A DNA stretch of 64,000 nt from JASLDZ01 sp964242895 (lineage in GTDB: Bacteria; Pseudomonadota; Alphaproteobacteria; Caulobacterales; Caulobacteraceae), in assembly GCA_964242895.1 (NCBI GenBank), contig CAXTBN010000004.1:1-64000 (forward strand), given 5' to 3'. Shown here one piece after another: positions 1 through 9,962 of this stretch; positions within the stretch are counted from its first letter, which is position 1; every line of letters begins with the position of its first letter. Both the position numbers and the translations under genes were made by a program. The notes under the pieces were generated by a model that had not been told where the DNA came from, searched no databases, and saw nothing but the letters and a program-made list of their open reading frames with translations.

Positions 1-53
1 CCTCCCGGGCGCATCCCGCGCCGCGGGGCGCTCCCGCATGGCAGGCCGAACCG

Positions 54-494
54 ATGGCGCTCTCCGACAACCGCCGCAACCCGATCTCCCGCCGGTCCGC
101 GCCGCTCTCGCGGGGGTGGCCGCAGGCGATCGGGCCGCTGCCGCCCGGCTATCCGGCGCGCGCGGTGATCGCGCGCTGGCGCGCGGCGCTGCTGGCGGAG
201 GACGCCTTTCGCCCGCCCGCGCGGCCGGACACGCAGGCGGCGTCGCGGCGGGTGCGCGCGTGGTGGGCGGGGCTCGACGTCGAGACGGCCACGGACGCGG
301 AGATCGCCGAGGTGTGGCGCTGGCGCGAGCGCGACGCCGCCGACCCCGCGCCGCCGGGCTGGGACGTGGTGCTCGCCCTCTACGGCGGCGACCGCGAGCG
401 CGCCCGGGCGGCGCTCGCCGAGGAGATCGCTCGGCGCGAGGCGCGGGACGGGGCCGTGGGGCGTCTGGGCGAGGGGCCGGTGCGCGGCGGCTGA
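54..494 (+). CDS. Hypothetical protein, 146 aa
   Basis: I do not recognise this protein. It is a soluble, Arg/Ala/Trp-rich polypeptide of 146 residues with no signal peptide, membrane segment or repeated motif. The central part (about residues 60-125) looks like several amphipathic helices with conserved-looking tryptophans. The ATG at 54 has only a weak AGG upstream, so the start is uncertain. The reading frame has strongly GC-biased third positions like its neighbours, which is the main reason to accept it. It could be a lineage-specific small protein. Its left neighbour is outside the window. Confidence 0.5.
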   Translation: MALSDNRRNPISRRSAPLSRGWPQAIGPLPPGYPARAVIARWRAALLAEDAFRPPARPDTQAASRRVRAWWAGLDVETATDAEIAEVWRWRERDAADPAPPGWDVVLALYGGDRERARAALAEEIARREARDGAVGRLGEGPVRGG

Positions 495-535
495 GCCGCG
501 GGTCGGGAGGGGCGCCGGGTCGACGCCCGCGGGCG

Positions 536-745
536 TCAGCGGGCGCCGGAGCCGAGCGGGGTCTCGCCCTGGCGCAGCATCACCGCCAGGAAGATGGAGC
601 CGGAGACGGCGAAGCCGGCGGCGGCGGCGTGGGCGAGGTCCATGCCGTTGGCGACGCCTCGGCCCGCGGCCCAGCCCGCCGTCACCACCAGGAGGCCCGC
701 GCCCCAGCGGGCGGCTTCGGCGGGGGAGGGGAGGCGGGTCGTCAA
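536..745 (-). CDS. Small two-helix membrane protein, 69 aa
   Basis: Small hydrophobic protein with two predicted membrane segments (about residues 12-30 and 38-57) and a short polar C-terminus. The frame stays open upstream to an ATG at 814, but the stretch between is Arg-rich and unlike protein. The TTG at 745 has a GGAG seven bases ahead and puts the first hydrophobic helix close to the N-terminus, so I chose it. Function is unknown. It diverges from the acyl-CoA synthetase gene beginning at 912, and the 166 bases between them presumably hold both promoters. Confidence 0.5.
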   Translation of the reverse strand: MTTRLPSPAEAARWGAGLLVVTAGWAAGRGVANGMDLAHAAAAGFAVSGSIFLAVMLRQGETPLGSGAR

Positions 746-911
746 GGCGGTCGCTCCGGGGTCGTGCTGCGGTGCGGAATCTCGCGCGCGCCGAGGGCGG
801 CGTCGCCGTGACATGGCGGCGCAGTGGCGTCGGGGCCACGGGGCGCCCGGCCGGTCCGGCCCGGGCCGACGCCGCCTTGACCCCCTGCGGACCCCTGGTC
901 CAAATCGCCCC

Positions 912-2729
912 ATGGCGCGGGCGGCGAGGCTTGGGACCTGGGGCAAGCTGCAGCGCGAGCTGCGCTTTCTCGCCGGGCTGCGGCGGACGCTGGCGCGGGT
1001 GCGCGACGTCAAGCCGGACAGCACGACGCTCGCCTGCGACGACCTGGAGGCGGCGGTCGACCGCCACGCCCAGCGTCCGGCGATCGTGTTCGAGGGGCGC
1101 ACGCTCACCTATGCGCAGCTGGACGCGCTGGCGAACCGCTACGCGCACTGGGCGACGGGGCGGGGGATCAAGCGGGGCGACACGGTGGCGCTGTTCGCGC
1201 CCAACCGGCTCGAGTACGTGGCCGTTTGGTACGGGCTGTCCAAGGTCGGCGTGGCCACCGCGCTGATCAACAACCAGCTCACCGGCTCGGGGCTGGCGCA
1301 CTGCCTGGAGGTGAGCGGCGCGGCGCACCTGATCCTCGACGCGGACACCGCGCCGGCGTTCCAGGCGGTGGCGGGCGGGCTGAAGCGCTCGATGACGGAG
1401 TGGTGGCTGGGCTCCCCGCCGGGCGTCCGCAGCGACCGCGACCTGGACCGGGCGCTGAAGGGCGTCTCGTCGCTGCGCCCCACGCGCGAGACGGCGCGCT
1501 ACGGGGTGACGGCCAAGGACGTGGCGCTGCTGATCTTCACCAGCGGCACCACCGGCCTGCCCAAGGCGGCGCGCGTCACGCACCTGCGGGTGCAGCTGTA
1601 CATGCGCGGCTTCGCGGCGGCGACGGACACCGGGCCGAACGACCGGCTCTACTGCGCCCTGCCGCTGTACCACGCCACGGGCGGGCTCTGCGCGGTGGGC
1701 GCGGCGCTCCTGAACGGCGGCGTGCTGCTGCTGAAGCGGCGGTTCTCCGCCTCGGCGTTCTGGAGCGACTGCGCCGAGCAGGGGGCCACGGTGTTCGTCT
1801 ACATCGGCGAGCTGTGCCGCTACCTGGTCAACGCGCCGGAGAGCGCCGACGAGCATCGCCACAAGATCCGCCTCGCCTTCGGCAACGGCCTGCGCGCCGA
1901 CGTGTGGGAGCGCATGGCCGAGCGCTTCCGCATCCCACAGATCCTGGAGTTCTACGGGGCGACGGAGGGCAACGTCTCCATGCTCAACTTCGACGGCAAG
2001 GTCGGCGCCGTCGGCCGCGTACCGCGCTACCTGCGCAAGCGGTTCAACTTCCGCCTGGCGCGCTTCGACCCGGAGGCGGGCGAGATCGTGCGCGGCGCCG
2101 ACGGCCGGGCGCAGGAGGCGCGGGCCGGCGAGGTGGGCGAGATGCTGGGCGAGATCCGCCAGGACGACGCGCGATCCAACTTCGCCGGCTACGCCGACAA
2201 GGCCTCCACCGAGCGCAAGGTCCTGCACGACCTGTTCCGCCCGGGCGACGCCTGGTTCCGCACGGGCGACCTGCTGCGCCAGGACGGGCTAGGCTACTTC
2301 TACTTCGTCGACCGGGTGGGAGACACCTTCCGGTGGAAGGGCGAGAACGTGGCCACCGGCGAGGTCGCCTCCGTGCTGGGCCACGCGCCGGGCGTGGAGG
2401 AGGCGGACGTTTACGGCGTCGAGACGCCCGGGGCGGAGGGACGCGCGGGGATGGCCGCCCTGGTCACCGGCGAAGGGTTCGACCTCGCCGCCCTGGCGCA
2501 GGAGGTGGACACGCACCTGCCGCCCTACGCCCGGCCGCTGTTCCTGCGCCTGCGCCCGGCCATGGAGACCACGGGCACCTTCAAGTACCGCAAGGCCGAC
2601 GCGGTGGCGGAAGGCTTCGACCCGGCGCGCGTCGCCGACCCGCTGTACTGGCGCGCGCCGGGCGCGGGCTTCGTTCCGCTGGACGCGGCGGCCTACGCGC
2701 GGATCGCGGCGGGCGAGGTGCGCCTGTAG
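912..2729 (+). CDS. Very-long-chain acyl-CoA synthetase (FATP/FadD family)
   Basis: ATP-dependent acyl-CoA ligase of the ANL superfamily, FATP-like branch; it adenylates a long-chain fatty acid and transfers the acyl group to CoA. The 605-residue protein has the AMP-binding P-loop FTSGTTGLPK (about residues 208-217), the FATP-type FYGATEGN block (about 347-354), and a C-terminal FRTGDLL segment followed by the FRWKGENVATGEV block typical of the family. The ATG at 912 gives the usual short basic N-terminus; upstream in-frame sequence looks non-coding. No clear Shine-Dalgarno is visible. A second, AlkK-type ligase follows 82 bases downstream on the same strand, so the two may be co-transcribed and activate different chain lengths for beta-oxidation or lipid synthesis. 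Exact substrate cannot be read from sequence. Confidence 0.9.
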   Translation: MARAARLGTWGKLQRELRFLAGLRRTLARVRDVKPDSTTLACDDLEAAVDRHAQRPAIVFEGRTLTYAQLDALANRYAHWATGRGIKRGDTVALFAPNRLEYVAVWYGLSKVGVATALINNQLTGSGLAHCLEVSGAAHLILDADTAPAFQAVAGGLKRSMTEWWLGSPPGVRSDRDLDRALKGVSSLRPTRETARYGVTAKDVALLIFTSGTTGLPKAARVTHLRVQLYMRGFAAATDTGPNDRLYCALPLYHATGGLCAVGAALLNGGVLLLKRRFSASAFWSDCAEQGATVFVYIGELCRYLVNAPESADEHRHKIRLAFGNGLRADVWERMAERFRIPQILEFYGATEGNVSMLNFDGKVGAVGRVPRYLRKRFNFRLARFDPEAGEIVRGADGRAQEARAGEVGEMLGEIRQDDARSNFAGYADKASTERKVLHDLFRPGDAWFRTGDLLRQDGLGYFYFVDRVGDTFRWKGENVATGEVASVLGHAPGVEEADVYGVETPGAEGRAGMAALVTGEGFDLAALAQEVDTHLPPYARPLFLRLRPAMETTGTFKYRKADAVAEGFDPARVADPLYWRAPGAGFVPLDAAAYARIAAGEVRL

Positions 2730-2811
2730 CGTCTCCCCCCGACGCGCAGAGGCCCTATACTGTCCCACGACAGGCGGCTCTCCAGACCGCCGACCGGGAC
2801 GGAGTAGGCGC

Positions 2812-4455
<1,644 letters not shown>

Positions 4456-4467
4456 GAACACAGCCCC

Positions 4468-5334
4468 TTGGTCCAGCCCGCTCCGCCGCCCCGGCCGGTG
4501 TCCCAGGCGCCCCGGCCGCCGCTCGCGCCGCCGCGCCGATCGAGGACGGCCGCGGAGACGCGGCGCGGCATGGTTGTGCTGGGCTGGGTGTGCGCCTTGC
4601 TCTCGTTGGCGGTGTTCGTGCTGGCGGTGGTCGGCTTCCGCCAGGGCTGGATCAGCTACAACGTCGCCAAGAACGGGCTGGCCGCGGTGGCCACGCCCGT
4701 GCTCGCGCTGCTGGCGGTGGCGTTCGGCCTCGTCGGCTTGGCGCTGGCGTTCGTGGCGAAGCCGCGGGCGGGGGCGGGCGCTGCGCTGGGTGCGTTGGCG
4801 CTGGGCGCCTTGGTGTTCGCCGCCTGGTCGCAGGCCGACCGGGTGAGCGCGTCCACGCCGCCTGTGCACGACGTGGCGACCGACTGGTCCGACCCGCCGA
4901 CCTTCTCGCCCAAGGTGATGATGGCGCGGGGGCCGCGCGCCAACCCCGTCGAGCTCGCGCCCACCGTGCCCGAGGGGCCGCAGCACGCCGCGCCCGGCTT
5001 CCTCGGCCGCCCCGTCGCCGAGGTGAACGCGCGCACCTGCCCGGCGGCCGCGCCCGTCGTGCTGACGACCACGCCGATGGACGCCTACGCCCGCACCAAG
5101 GCGGCGATCTCGCGCGAGCACATGGGGATGCAGACCGACGACGCGGCGGGAGGCCGGCTCGAGGCCAGCGCCGCCCGCGGGCTGTGGGGCGTCACGGACG
5201 ATCTGGTGGCGCGGGTGCGTCCGGAGGGAGCGGGCGCGCGCGTCGACCTGCGCTCCATCGCCCGCGCCGGGCTGAACGACGGCGGTGCGAACTGCGCGCG
5301 CGTCGGCCGGCTGCGCAGGGCGATCGCAGGGTGA
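4468..5334 (+). CDS. Membrane protein with C-terminal DUF1499 domain
   Basis: 288-residue membrane protein. A Pro-rich N-terminus is followed by three predicted membrane helices (about residues 37-60, 73-96 and 101-118). A soluble region then contains a DUF1499-type domain (about 180-288), including the ISREHMGM segment and a late cysteine near NCARVGRLR. DUF1499 has no settled biochemical function. The start is TTG at 4468 with AGGA ten bases upstream; an ATG at 4570 would remove only the Pro-rich leader and is the alternative. It follows the AlkK-like ligase by 12 bases and is probably in its operon. It is convergent with the MBL hydrolase, which ends 25 bases further on. Confidence 0.75.
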   Translation: MVQPAPPPRPVSQAPRPPLAPPRRSRTAAETRRGMVVLGWVCALLSLAVFVLAVVGFRQGWISYNVAKNGLAAVATPVLALLAVAFGLVGLALAFVAKPRAGAGAALGALALGALVFAAWSQADRVSASTPPVHDVATDWSDPPTFSPKVMMARGPRANPVELAPTVPEGPQHAAPGFLGRPVAEVNARTCPAAAPVVLTTTPMDAYARTKAAISREHMGMQTDDAAGGRLEASAARGLWGVTDDLVARVRPEGAGARVDLRSIARAGLNDGGANCARVGRLRRAIAG

Positions 5335-5359
5335 GCGCGTCTTTCCGATCGGCGGGAGG

Positions 5360-6292
5360 TCAGGCGGGCGTGTACCGCTCCCCGTCGCCGCGCACCTCGC
5401 CGCGGCGCTCCAGCCGGATGAGGTGCGCCAGCACCGACCGGGCGGCGGCCGGGTGCAGGCGCGGGTCCACGTCGGCGTACAGCGCGGCGACCACGTCGGG
5501 GATCGCCTCGCGCCCCGCGCGCACCGCGGCCAGCACCTGCGCCTCGCGGGCCAGGCGGTGGGCGCGCAGGGCGGCCAGGAACGGCGCGGGCGCCTCGATT
5601 GCAGGCCCGTGCGCCGGGTGCAGCGTGCGGAAGCCGCGCGCGATCACCCGGTCGAGGCTGGCGAAGTAGGCGTCCATGTCGCCGTCCGGCGGCGAGACGA
5701 CGGTCGTCGACCAGCCCATGACGTGGTCGCCCGACAGCAGGATGTCCCCTCCCAGGGCGTAAGCGTTATGGTTGGACGCGTGACCGGGCGTGAACACCGC
5801 TTCCAGCGCCCAGCCGTCGCCCGCGACGACTTGGCCGTCCGCGAGCGCCACGTCGGGTCGGAAGGCGGCGTCGCCCGAGACCTCGCCCCCGTCCGCGGCG
5901 GGATCGGGCAGGCCGTAGACGGCCGGTGCGCCGACCGCCTCCGCGAACGGCCGCGCCAGCGGGCTGTGGTCGGCGTGGGTGTGCGTCACCAGCACGGCGG
6001 CGACCCGCTCGCCCGCGACCGCCCGCTGCAGCGCGGCGAGGTGGTCGTCGTTCAGCGGGCCGGGGTCGATCACGGCTACCTCGCCGCGGCCGACGATGAA
6101 GCTGTTGGTGCCCAGGTAGGTGAAGGGGCCGGGGTTGCGGCACGTCAGCCGGCGCAGGCCGGGCGCGATCTCCACCGCCTCGCCGTAGCGCGGGTCCATG
6201 GCGCGGACGTACGGGATCGGCGCCGGCGGCCGGCCCGCGTCTTGCCCGGAGGGCGGGGTCCCGTCCGCCGGAGTCCCGTTCGTGGCCTTCAT
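5360..6292 (-). CDS. MBL-fold metallo-hydrolase (LACTB2-like)
   Basis: Metallo-beta-lactamase-fold hydrolase of 310 residues. The zinc motif HTHADH is at residues 104-109, with later metal ligands in the SGDHVMGW and HPAHGP segments. About the last 60 residues look like the small winged-helix domain found after the MBL domain in LACTB2-type hydrolases. Start: ATG at 6292 preceded by AGGAGA with good spacing. The natural substrate is unknown; members act on nucleic acids, thioesters or lactones. The next gene upstream in the same direction is a DUF442 protein, and MBL plus DUF442 is a recurring partnership in persulfide metabolism. However, this MBL protein does not look like a persulfide dioxygenase, so that link is only a suggestion. 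Confidence 0.85.
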   Translation of the reverse strand: MKATNGTPADGTPPSGQDAGRPPAPIPYVRAMDPRYGEAVEIAPGLRRLTCRNPGPFTYLGTNSFIVGRGEVAVIDPGPLNDDHLAALQRAVAGERVAAVLVTHTHADHSPLARPFAEAVGAPAVYGLPDPAADGGEVSGDAAFRPDVALADGQVVAGDGWALEAVFTPGHASNHNAYALGGDILLSGDHVMGWSTTVVSPPDGDMDAYFASLDRVIARGFRTLHPAHGPAIEAPAPFLAALRAHRLAREAQVLAAVRAGREAIPDVVAALYADVDPRLHPAAARSVLAHLIRLERRGEVRGDGERYTPA

Positions 6293-6419
6293 GCGTCTCC
6301 TGTCCGGCCGGCTGCAGGTGGTCTGCGCCGTGCTGCTGCTTCTCGCCGCCGGACGTATCGCGGTCGCCGCGCCCTCGCCGACGCCGGCCGTGACCTCGGT
6401 CCGCGCCGCCCTGCGCTAG
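6291..6419 (+). CDS. Possible 42-aa secreted micropeptide (weak)
   Basis: Short reading frame encoding a 42-residue peptide with signal-peptide character: basic start, a VVCAVLLLLAAG core, and an A-V-A-A stretch that could be a cleavage site. Its ATG shares two bases with the ATG of the oppositely oriented MBL gene, and no Shine-Dalgarno is visible. The frame occupies the 123-base gap between two minus-strand genes. The hydrophobic core argues for coding; the missing ribosome-binding site and very small size argue against. Treat as a candidate only. Confidence 0.2.
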   Translation: MRLLSGRLQVVCAVLLLLAAGRIAVAAPSPTPAVTSVRAALR

Positions 6420-6820
6420 AGCGCGCCGGAGAGGTCGTAGCCCGCCTCGCGGCCCAGCATCAGCAGCTCGTCGTGCGGCATGCCCTCCCGCGCGCGGCCC
6501 TGCGCCCAGGTGACGATCGAGCGCGTGCCCGAGCGGCAGAAGGCCAGCACCGGCCCGTCCGCGCCCGCCACCGCCTCGCGCACCAGCTCCACCTCCGACG
6601 GCCCGGGGCCGCCGCGGACGGGCACGTACAGGTACTCGAGGCCGGCCGCCTTGGCCGCGGCGGCCATCTCGGCGCTGGTCGGCTGGCCGGGAGCCTCGCC
6701 GTCCGGCCGATTGTTGATCACGAGCGCGAAGCCGCGCGCTGCGGCCTCGGACATGTCCTCCGGCGCAAGCTGCGGCGCGGTGGAGAAGGAGCCGGTGACG
6801 GTGCGGATGTCGGCGGGCAT
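6416..6820 (-). CDS. DUF442 / TIGR01244-type sulfurtransferase or phosphatase
   Basis: 134-residue single-domain protein of the DUF442 (beta-lactamase hydrolase-like) family, which has a tyrosine-phosphatase/rhodanese-like fold. The catalytic loop FCRSGTRS puts the nucleophilic Cys at 95 and the loop Arg at 100. The FALVINNRPDGE segment near residues 31-42 is the other family hallmark. In other bacteria this domain is fused or adjacent to an MBL persulfide dioxygenase and acts in sulfide detoxification. Here an MBL-fold hydrolase lies 123 bases downstream on the same strand, but it is of a different subfamily. The secreted-protein gene upstream ends 9 bases before this start. Role is inferred. 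Confidence 0.8.
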   Translation of the reverse strand: MPADIRTVTGSFSTAPQLAPEDMSEAAARGFALVINNRPDGEAPGQPTSAEMAAAAKAAGLEYLYVPVRGGPGPSEVELVREAVAGADGPVLAFCRSGTRSIVTWAQGRAREGMPHDELLMLGREAGYDLSGAL

Positions 6821-6829
6821 GTCCGCGCC

Positions 6830-7372
6830 TCAGTGCTGACGGTTGCAGCGGATGGCGCGCTGGCCGTCCACGTTGCAGAAGTAGGACGAGAGCGCCGCAT
6901 GGCGCACGGCCAGGGTGGAGCCCTTGTGCGGGTCGGGCCGCAGCTGCTCGTCTCCCTCGGTCTGCATCCAGACCGCCCCCTCCGTCGTGGTCAGCACCCA
7001 CAGTCCGGCGGCCGTCCGCCCGGCGTGGTCGAGGGTGTAGCTCACGCGGTCGACGTTCTCCTGTGCGCCGCCGCGGGCGCTGAAGAAGCTGAGCGCGGGC
7101 AGGGAGAAGCCGAAGGCCTGGCGCTTGACCTGCGCCACCTGCTCGCGGTCGACCACCACCACCTGCCCCTTGGCCTCCGCCTCGTCGAGCGCCGCCACCG
7201 CCTTGTCGAAGCAGGCGAGGCGCTGTGCGTCGGACGCCTCCTTGCGGCAGGCGGCGAGCGTGTCGAGCACCGCGGCGCGCTTGGCCTCGAGCTTCACGGT
7301 CGCGGCCCCGGCCGGCGCGGCGGCGGAACACAGCAGCAGGGCGGCGAGGGCGAGGATGGGAGCGCGTCTCAT
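6830..7372 (-). CDS. Secreted hypothetical protein with Cys pairs
   Basis: 180-residue exported protein. A signal peptide is clear (MRRAP followed by LALAALLLCSAAAPAGA, cleavage near residue 23). The mature N-terminus contains LAACRKEASDAQRLACFDKAV, a pattern seen in several envelope proteins (VasI/TagO-like) where two cysteines about 13 residues apart likely form a disulfide. A second pair of cysteines lies near the C-terminus (FCNVDGQRAIRCN). I cannot assign a function. It precedes the DUF442 gene by 9 bases and is probably co-transcribed with it. Confidence 0.7.
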   Translation of the reverse strand: MRRAPILALAALLLCSAAAPAGAATVKLEAKRAAVLDTLAACRKEASDAQRLACFDKAVAALDEAEAKGQVVVVDREQVAQVKRQAFGFSLPALSFFSARGGAQENVDRVSYTLDHAGRTAAGLWVLTTTEGAVWMQTEGDEQLRPDPHKGSTLAVRHAALSSYFCNVDGQRAIRCNRQH

Positions 7373-7417
7373 GGGCTCAGGTCATCGCGCAATTCCCGGC
7401 CGCGCTCAACGGGCGCC

Positions 7418-7990
7418 TCAGTCGCCGCGGACGCGGCCGAACAGCAGGTGGTCGCGCCAGCGGCCGTCGATCTTGAGGAAGGCGCGCGCCAAGCCCTCGT
7501 GCGCGAAGCCGGCCCGCTCCAGCAGGCGCCGGCTAGGCTCATTCTCCGGCACGCAGGCGGCTTCCAGCCGGTTCAGGCCCAGTCGGCCGAAGGCGAATCG
7601 CGTCACCGCGCGCACCGCCGCCAGGGTGTGTCCGCGCCGGGCGAAGCGCGCGCCGGCCCAGTAGCCCACCGCGCCGCTCTGGCTGACGCCGCGCTTCACG
7701 TCGCGCAGGTTGACGCCGCCGACGAGCTCGCCGGCGGCGTCGAACACGAAGAAGGGAAAGCCCAGCCCCTGGTCCTGGTCGCGGGCGTAGATGCCGATCC
7801 GGCGGCGGAAGGCGGCGCGCGTCAGGTCGTCGGCGGGCCAGGTCGGCTCCCAGGGCTGCAGAAAGGTGCGGCTCTCGCGCCGCAGGTCGGCCCACGCGCC
7901 GTGGTCGGCCATGCGCGGAGGGCGCAGGCGCACGCCGTCGCCCTCCAGGTGCATCGCCGGGTCGGGCGTGATCCAGTCCAAGACCGCCAT
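7418..7990 (-). CDS. GNAT acetyltransferase, RimJ-like
   Basis: 190-residue GCN5-related N-acetyltransferase of the RimJ/RimL subfamily. Recognisable elements are the VRLRPPRMAD start of the fold, the pyrophosphate-binding segment GARFARRGHTLAAVRAV (about residues 125-141), the LNRLEAACVPENEPSRRLLE block and GFAHEG near the end, all standard for this subfamily. RimJ acetylates the N-terminal alanine of ribosomal protein S5 in E. coli, but many homologues act on other proteins or small molecules, so I give no symbol. It starts 12 bases after rnhA and continues the thrB-rnhA transcription unit. No strong Shine-Dalgarno is seen. Confidence 0.85.
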   Translation of the reverse strand: MAVLDWITPDPAMHLEGDGVRLRPPRMADHGAWADLRRESRTFLQPWEPTWPADDLTRAAFRRRIGIYARDQDQGLGFPFFVFDAAGELVGGVNLRDVKRGVSQSGAVGYWAGARFARRGHTLAAVRAVTRFAFGRLGLNRLEAACVPENEPSRRLLERAGFAHEGLARAFLKIDGRWRDHLLFGRVRGD

Positions 7991-8002
7991 GGCGGCCGCA
8001 AC

Positions 8003-8473
8003 CTAACCCGGAGACGCGGCGCGCGTCTTGGGCTTTGCGCGCGCCTCCTCGCAGCCGCGACGGGCCAGGGCGTCGGCGCGCTCGTTGAGGGGGTGGCCGG
8101 CGTGGCCCTTGACCCAGCGCCAGGTCACCTCGTGGCGCAGGCGCGCGGCGTCCAGCGCGCGCCACAGGTCGTCGTTCTTGACGGGCGCCTTGCTGGCGGT
8201 GCGCCAGCCGCGGGCCTTCCAGCCGGGCAGCCACTCGGTGATGCCTTGGCGCACGTACTGGCTGTCGGTGTGCAGCTCCACGCGGCAGGGGCGGGTGAGG
8301 GCGGTCAGCGCCTCGATGGCCGCCTTCAGCTCCATGCGGTTGTTGGTGGTGGGCGTCTCCCCGCCCCACAGGTCTCGCTCGTGGGCGCCGAACAGCAGCA
8401 CGGCGCCCCAGCCGCCGGGGCCCGGGTTCCCGCTGCAGGCGCCGTCCGTGTAGATGGTCACGCCGGGGGTCAT
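8003..8473 (-). CDS. rnhA: Ribonuclease HI
   Basis: Endonuclease that degrades the RNA strand of RNA-DNA hybrids, for example Okazaki primers and R-loops. The 156-residue protein has the full active site at the same numbering as the E. coli enzyme: D10 (YTDGACSGNPGPGG), E48 (NNRMELKAAIEAL), D70 (HTDSQYV), H124 (VKGHAGHPLNERAD) and D134. Length is typical. The gene follows thrB by 24 bases in the same direction; a thrB-rnhA pair is common in alphaproteobacteria. The acetyltransferase follows 12 bases downstream. No anomalies. Confidence 0.96.
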   Translation of the reverse strand: MTPGVTIYTDGACSGNPGPGGWGAVLLFGAHERDLWGGETPTTNNRMELKAAIEALTALTRPCRVELHTDSQYVRQGITEWLPGWKARGWRTASKAPVKNDDLWRALDAARLRHEVTWRWVKGHAGHPLNERADALARRGCEEARAKPKTRAASPG

Positions 8474-8497
8474 GGGCGGGGGCTCACGGGCGGCGGC

Positions 8498-9475
8498 TCA
8501 TGCGGCGAGGCTCCAGGCGGGCGGCGGGCCGTCCGCGGCGGCGCGGTGGGCGGCGAGCTTGTCGGCGTACTCCAGCGGGTCCTTGCGCGTCACCAGGGCG
8601 CCGGCCGGCGTCGCCTCCCAATCGGCCAGCCGAGTCAGGAAGAAGCGCATCGCCGCGCCGCGGGCCAGCAGCGGCAGGGCCGCGCGCTCGTCGCCGGACA
8701 GGGCGCGGGCGGCGGTGTAGCCCGTGACCAGCGCGGCGGCCCGCGCGGGTTCGACCGCGCCGTCGGGCTGCGAGGCCCAGGCGCCAACCATCACGGCCAA
8801 GTCGTAGGCCAGGGCGTCGGTGCAGGCGAAGTAGAAGTCGATGGCGCCCGCGAACTCCGGTCCGCCGCCGGCGAAGAAGACGTTGTCCGGAAACAGGTCG
8901 GCGTGGATCACGCCGCCCGGCAGATTGGCGGGCCAATCGCGCTCCAGGGCGTAGAGGTCGGCGTCGACCTGTGCCCCGAGGCCCGGGCGCAGCCGTTCCG
9001 CCACGGCGCGGTGCGGCGTCCACAGGGGGCGCCAGGCCGCGAGGCCCAGGTCGTTGGCGCGCCCGCCCGGGAAGCCCGCCGTGGCCCGGTGCAGGCGCGC
9101 GCAGCCCTCGCCGGCGGCGCGGCACTGCTCGAGGTCGGGCCGGGCGGCGGAGAGGCCGGGCAGGAAGCTCACCACGGCCGCCGGCCGCCCGTTCAGCTCG
9201 CCGAGGAGCGCGCCCTCCCGGTCGGGGCGGGGCAGGGGACAGGGGAAGCCCCGGTCGGCGGCCCAGCGCATCAGGTCGAGGAAGAAGGGCAGGTCGTCGC
9301 TGCGCACTCGCCGCTCGTAGAGCGTCAGAATGAAGCGCCCGCGATCCGTCTCCAGCAGGAAGTTGGAGTTCTCGACGCCCTCCGCGATGCCCTTCAAGGC
9401 GCGGGGCGCGCCCAGGTCGTAGCGGCGTAGGAAGACGGCGAGCTCGGCGTCGCTGACGGGCGTGTAGACGGCCAC
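8498..9475 (-). CDS. thrB: Homoserine kinase
   Basis: Phosphorylates homoserine to O-phosphohomoserine, the step before threonine synthase. This is the alphaproteobacterial form built on the aminoglycoside-phosphotransferase/choline-kinase fold rather than the GHMP fold. The 325-residue protein shows MAVYTPVSDAELAVFL, EGVENSNFLLET (nucleotide binding), the catalytic loop VIHADLFPDNVFF and metal-binding AIDFYFA. Start is GTG at 9475 with AGGAG five bases upstream. It is followed by rnhA on the same strand. Threonine pathway partners are not in this window. Confidence 0.93.
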   Translation of the reverse strand: MAVYTPVSDAELAVFLRRYDLGAPRALKGIAEGVENSNFLLETDRGRFILTLYERRVRSDDLPFFLDLMRWAADRGFPCPLPRPDREGALLGELNGRPAAVVSFLPGLSAARPDLEQCRAAGEGCARLHRATAGFPGGRANDLGLAAWRPLWTPHRAVAERLRPGLGAQVDADLYALERDWPANLPGGVIHADLFPDNVFFAGGGPEFAGAIDFYFACTDALAYDLAVMVGAWASQPDGAVEPARAAALVTGYTAARALSGDERAALPLLARGAAMRFFLTRLADWEATPAGALVTRKDPLEYADKLAAHRAAADGPPPAWSLAA

Positions 9476-9520
9476 GCCGCTCCTGTGCGGGCGGTCGCCG
9501 GGGCGGTCAAGCCGCGGGCG

Positions 9521-9928
9521 TCATCCGAAGCGGTGCACGGGCGCGACCGACTTGCCGACGGGCGCAAGCGCCAGCCAGGCCAGTTGCAGGTCCTTGAGAG
9601 CGAAGGGGATGCCGATGATGGTCACCGCCTCCGCCGCCGCCCACATCACGTGAGTCAGCGCCAGCCACCAGCCGCCCAGCACGATCCAGATCACGTTCAG
9701 GGCCAAGCCCATGCAGCCGGTGCCCGCATCCGGCCGGCCGTACAGGCCGGCGCGGTCGACGATCTCCTTGCCGAACGGCCAGTAGGCGAAGCCCGCGATC
9801 CGGAACGCCGCCCCCGCCCACGGCAGGCCGACGATCGTGACCGCCAGGAGGCACCCGGCGACCAGCCACAGGGTGCCCTGCAGCCAGCCGCCGAAGATGA
9901 ACCACAGCACGTTCAGGATCAGCCGCAC
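9521..9928 (-). CDS. YccF-type inner membrane protein
   Basis: 135-residue membrane protein with two repeats of the YccF domain: LNVLWFIFGGW near the N-terminus and LNVIWIVLGGWWLAL about 75 residues later, each followed by a helix rich in Thr-Ile-Gly-Ile/Leu-Pro (TIVGLPW, TIIGIPF). Start is GTG at 9928 with GGAG upstream. The cellular role of YccF is unknown. It lies between a DUF2171 gene and thrB on the minus strand, with short gaps of 34-45 bases. Confidence 0.85.
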   Translation of the reverse strand: MRLILNVLWFIFGGWLQGTLWLVAGCLLAVTIVGLPWAGAAFRIAGFAYWPFGKEIVDRAGLYGRPDAGTGCMGLALNVIWIVLGGWWLALTHVMWAAAEAVTIIGIPFALKDLQLAWLALAPVGKSVAPVHRFG

Positions 9929-9962
9929 GTCGCCGGGCTCCGCTCAAGTCTCAGCCGTGGCG

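Noticed and set aside
594..911. Upstream in-frame extension of the first acyl-CoA synthetase
   Set aside because: The extra 106 codons are Ala/Arg-rich and overlap the small minus-strand membrane gene; family N-terminus begins at 912.
5285..9430. A 1381-codon open frame
   Set aside because: Shadow of seven minus-strand genes in a very GC-rich region; no domain, and covers clear genes in the other strand.
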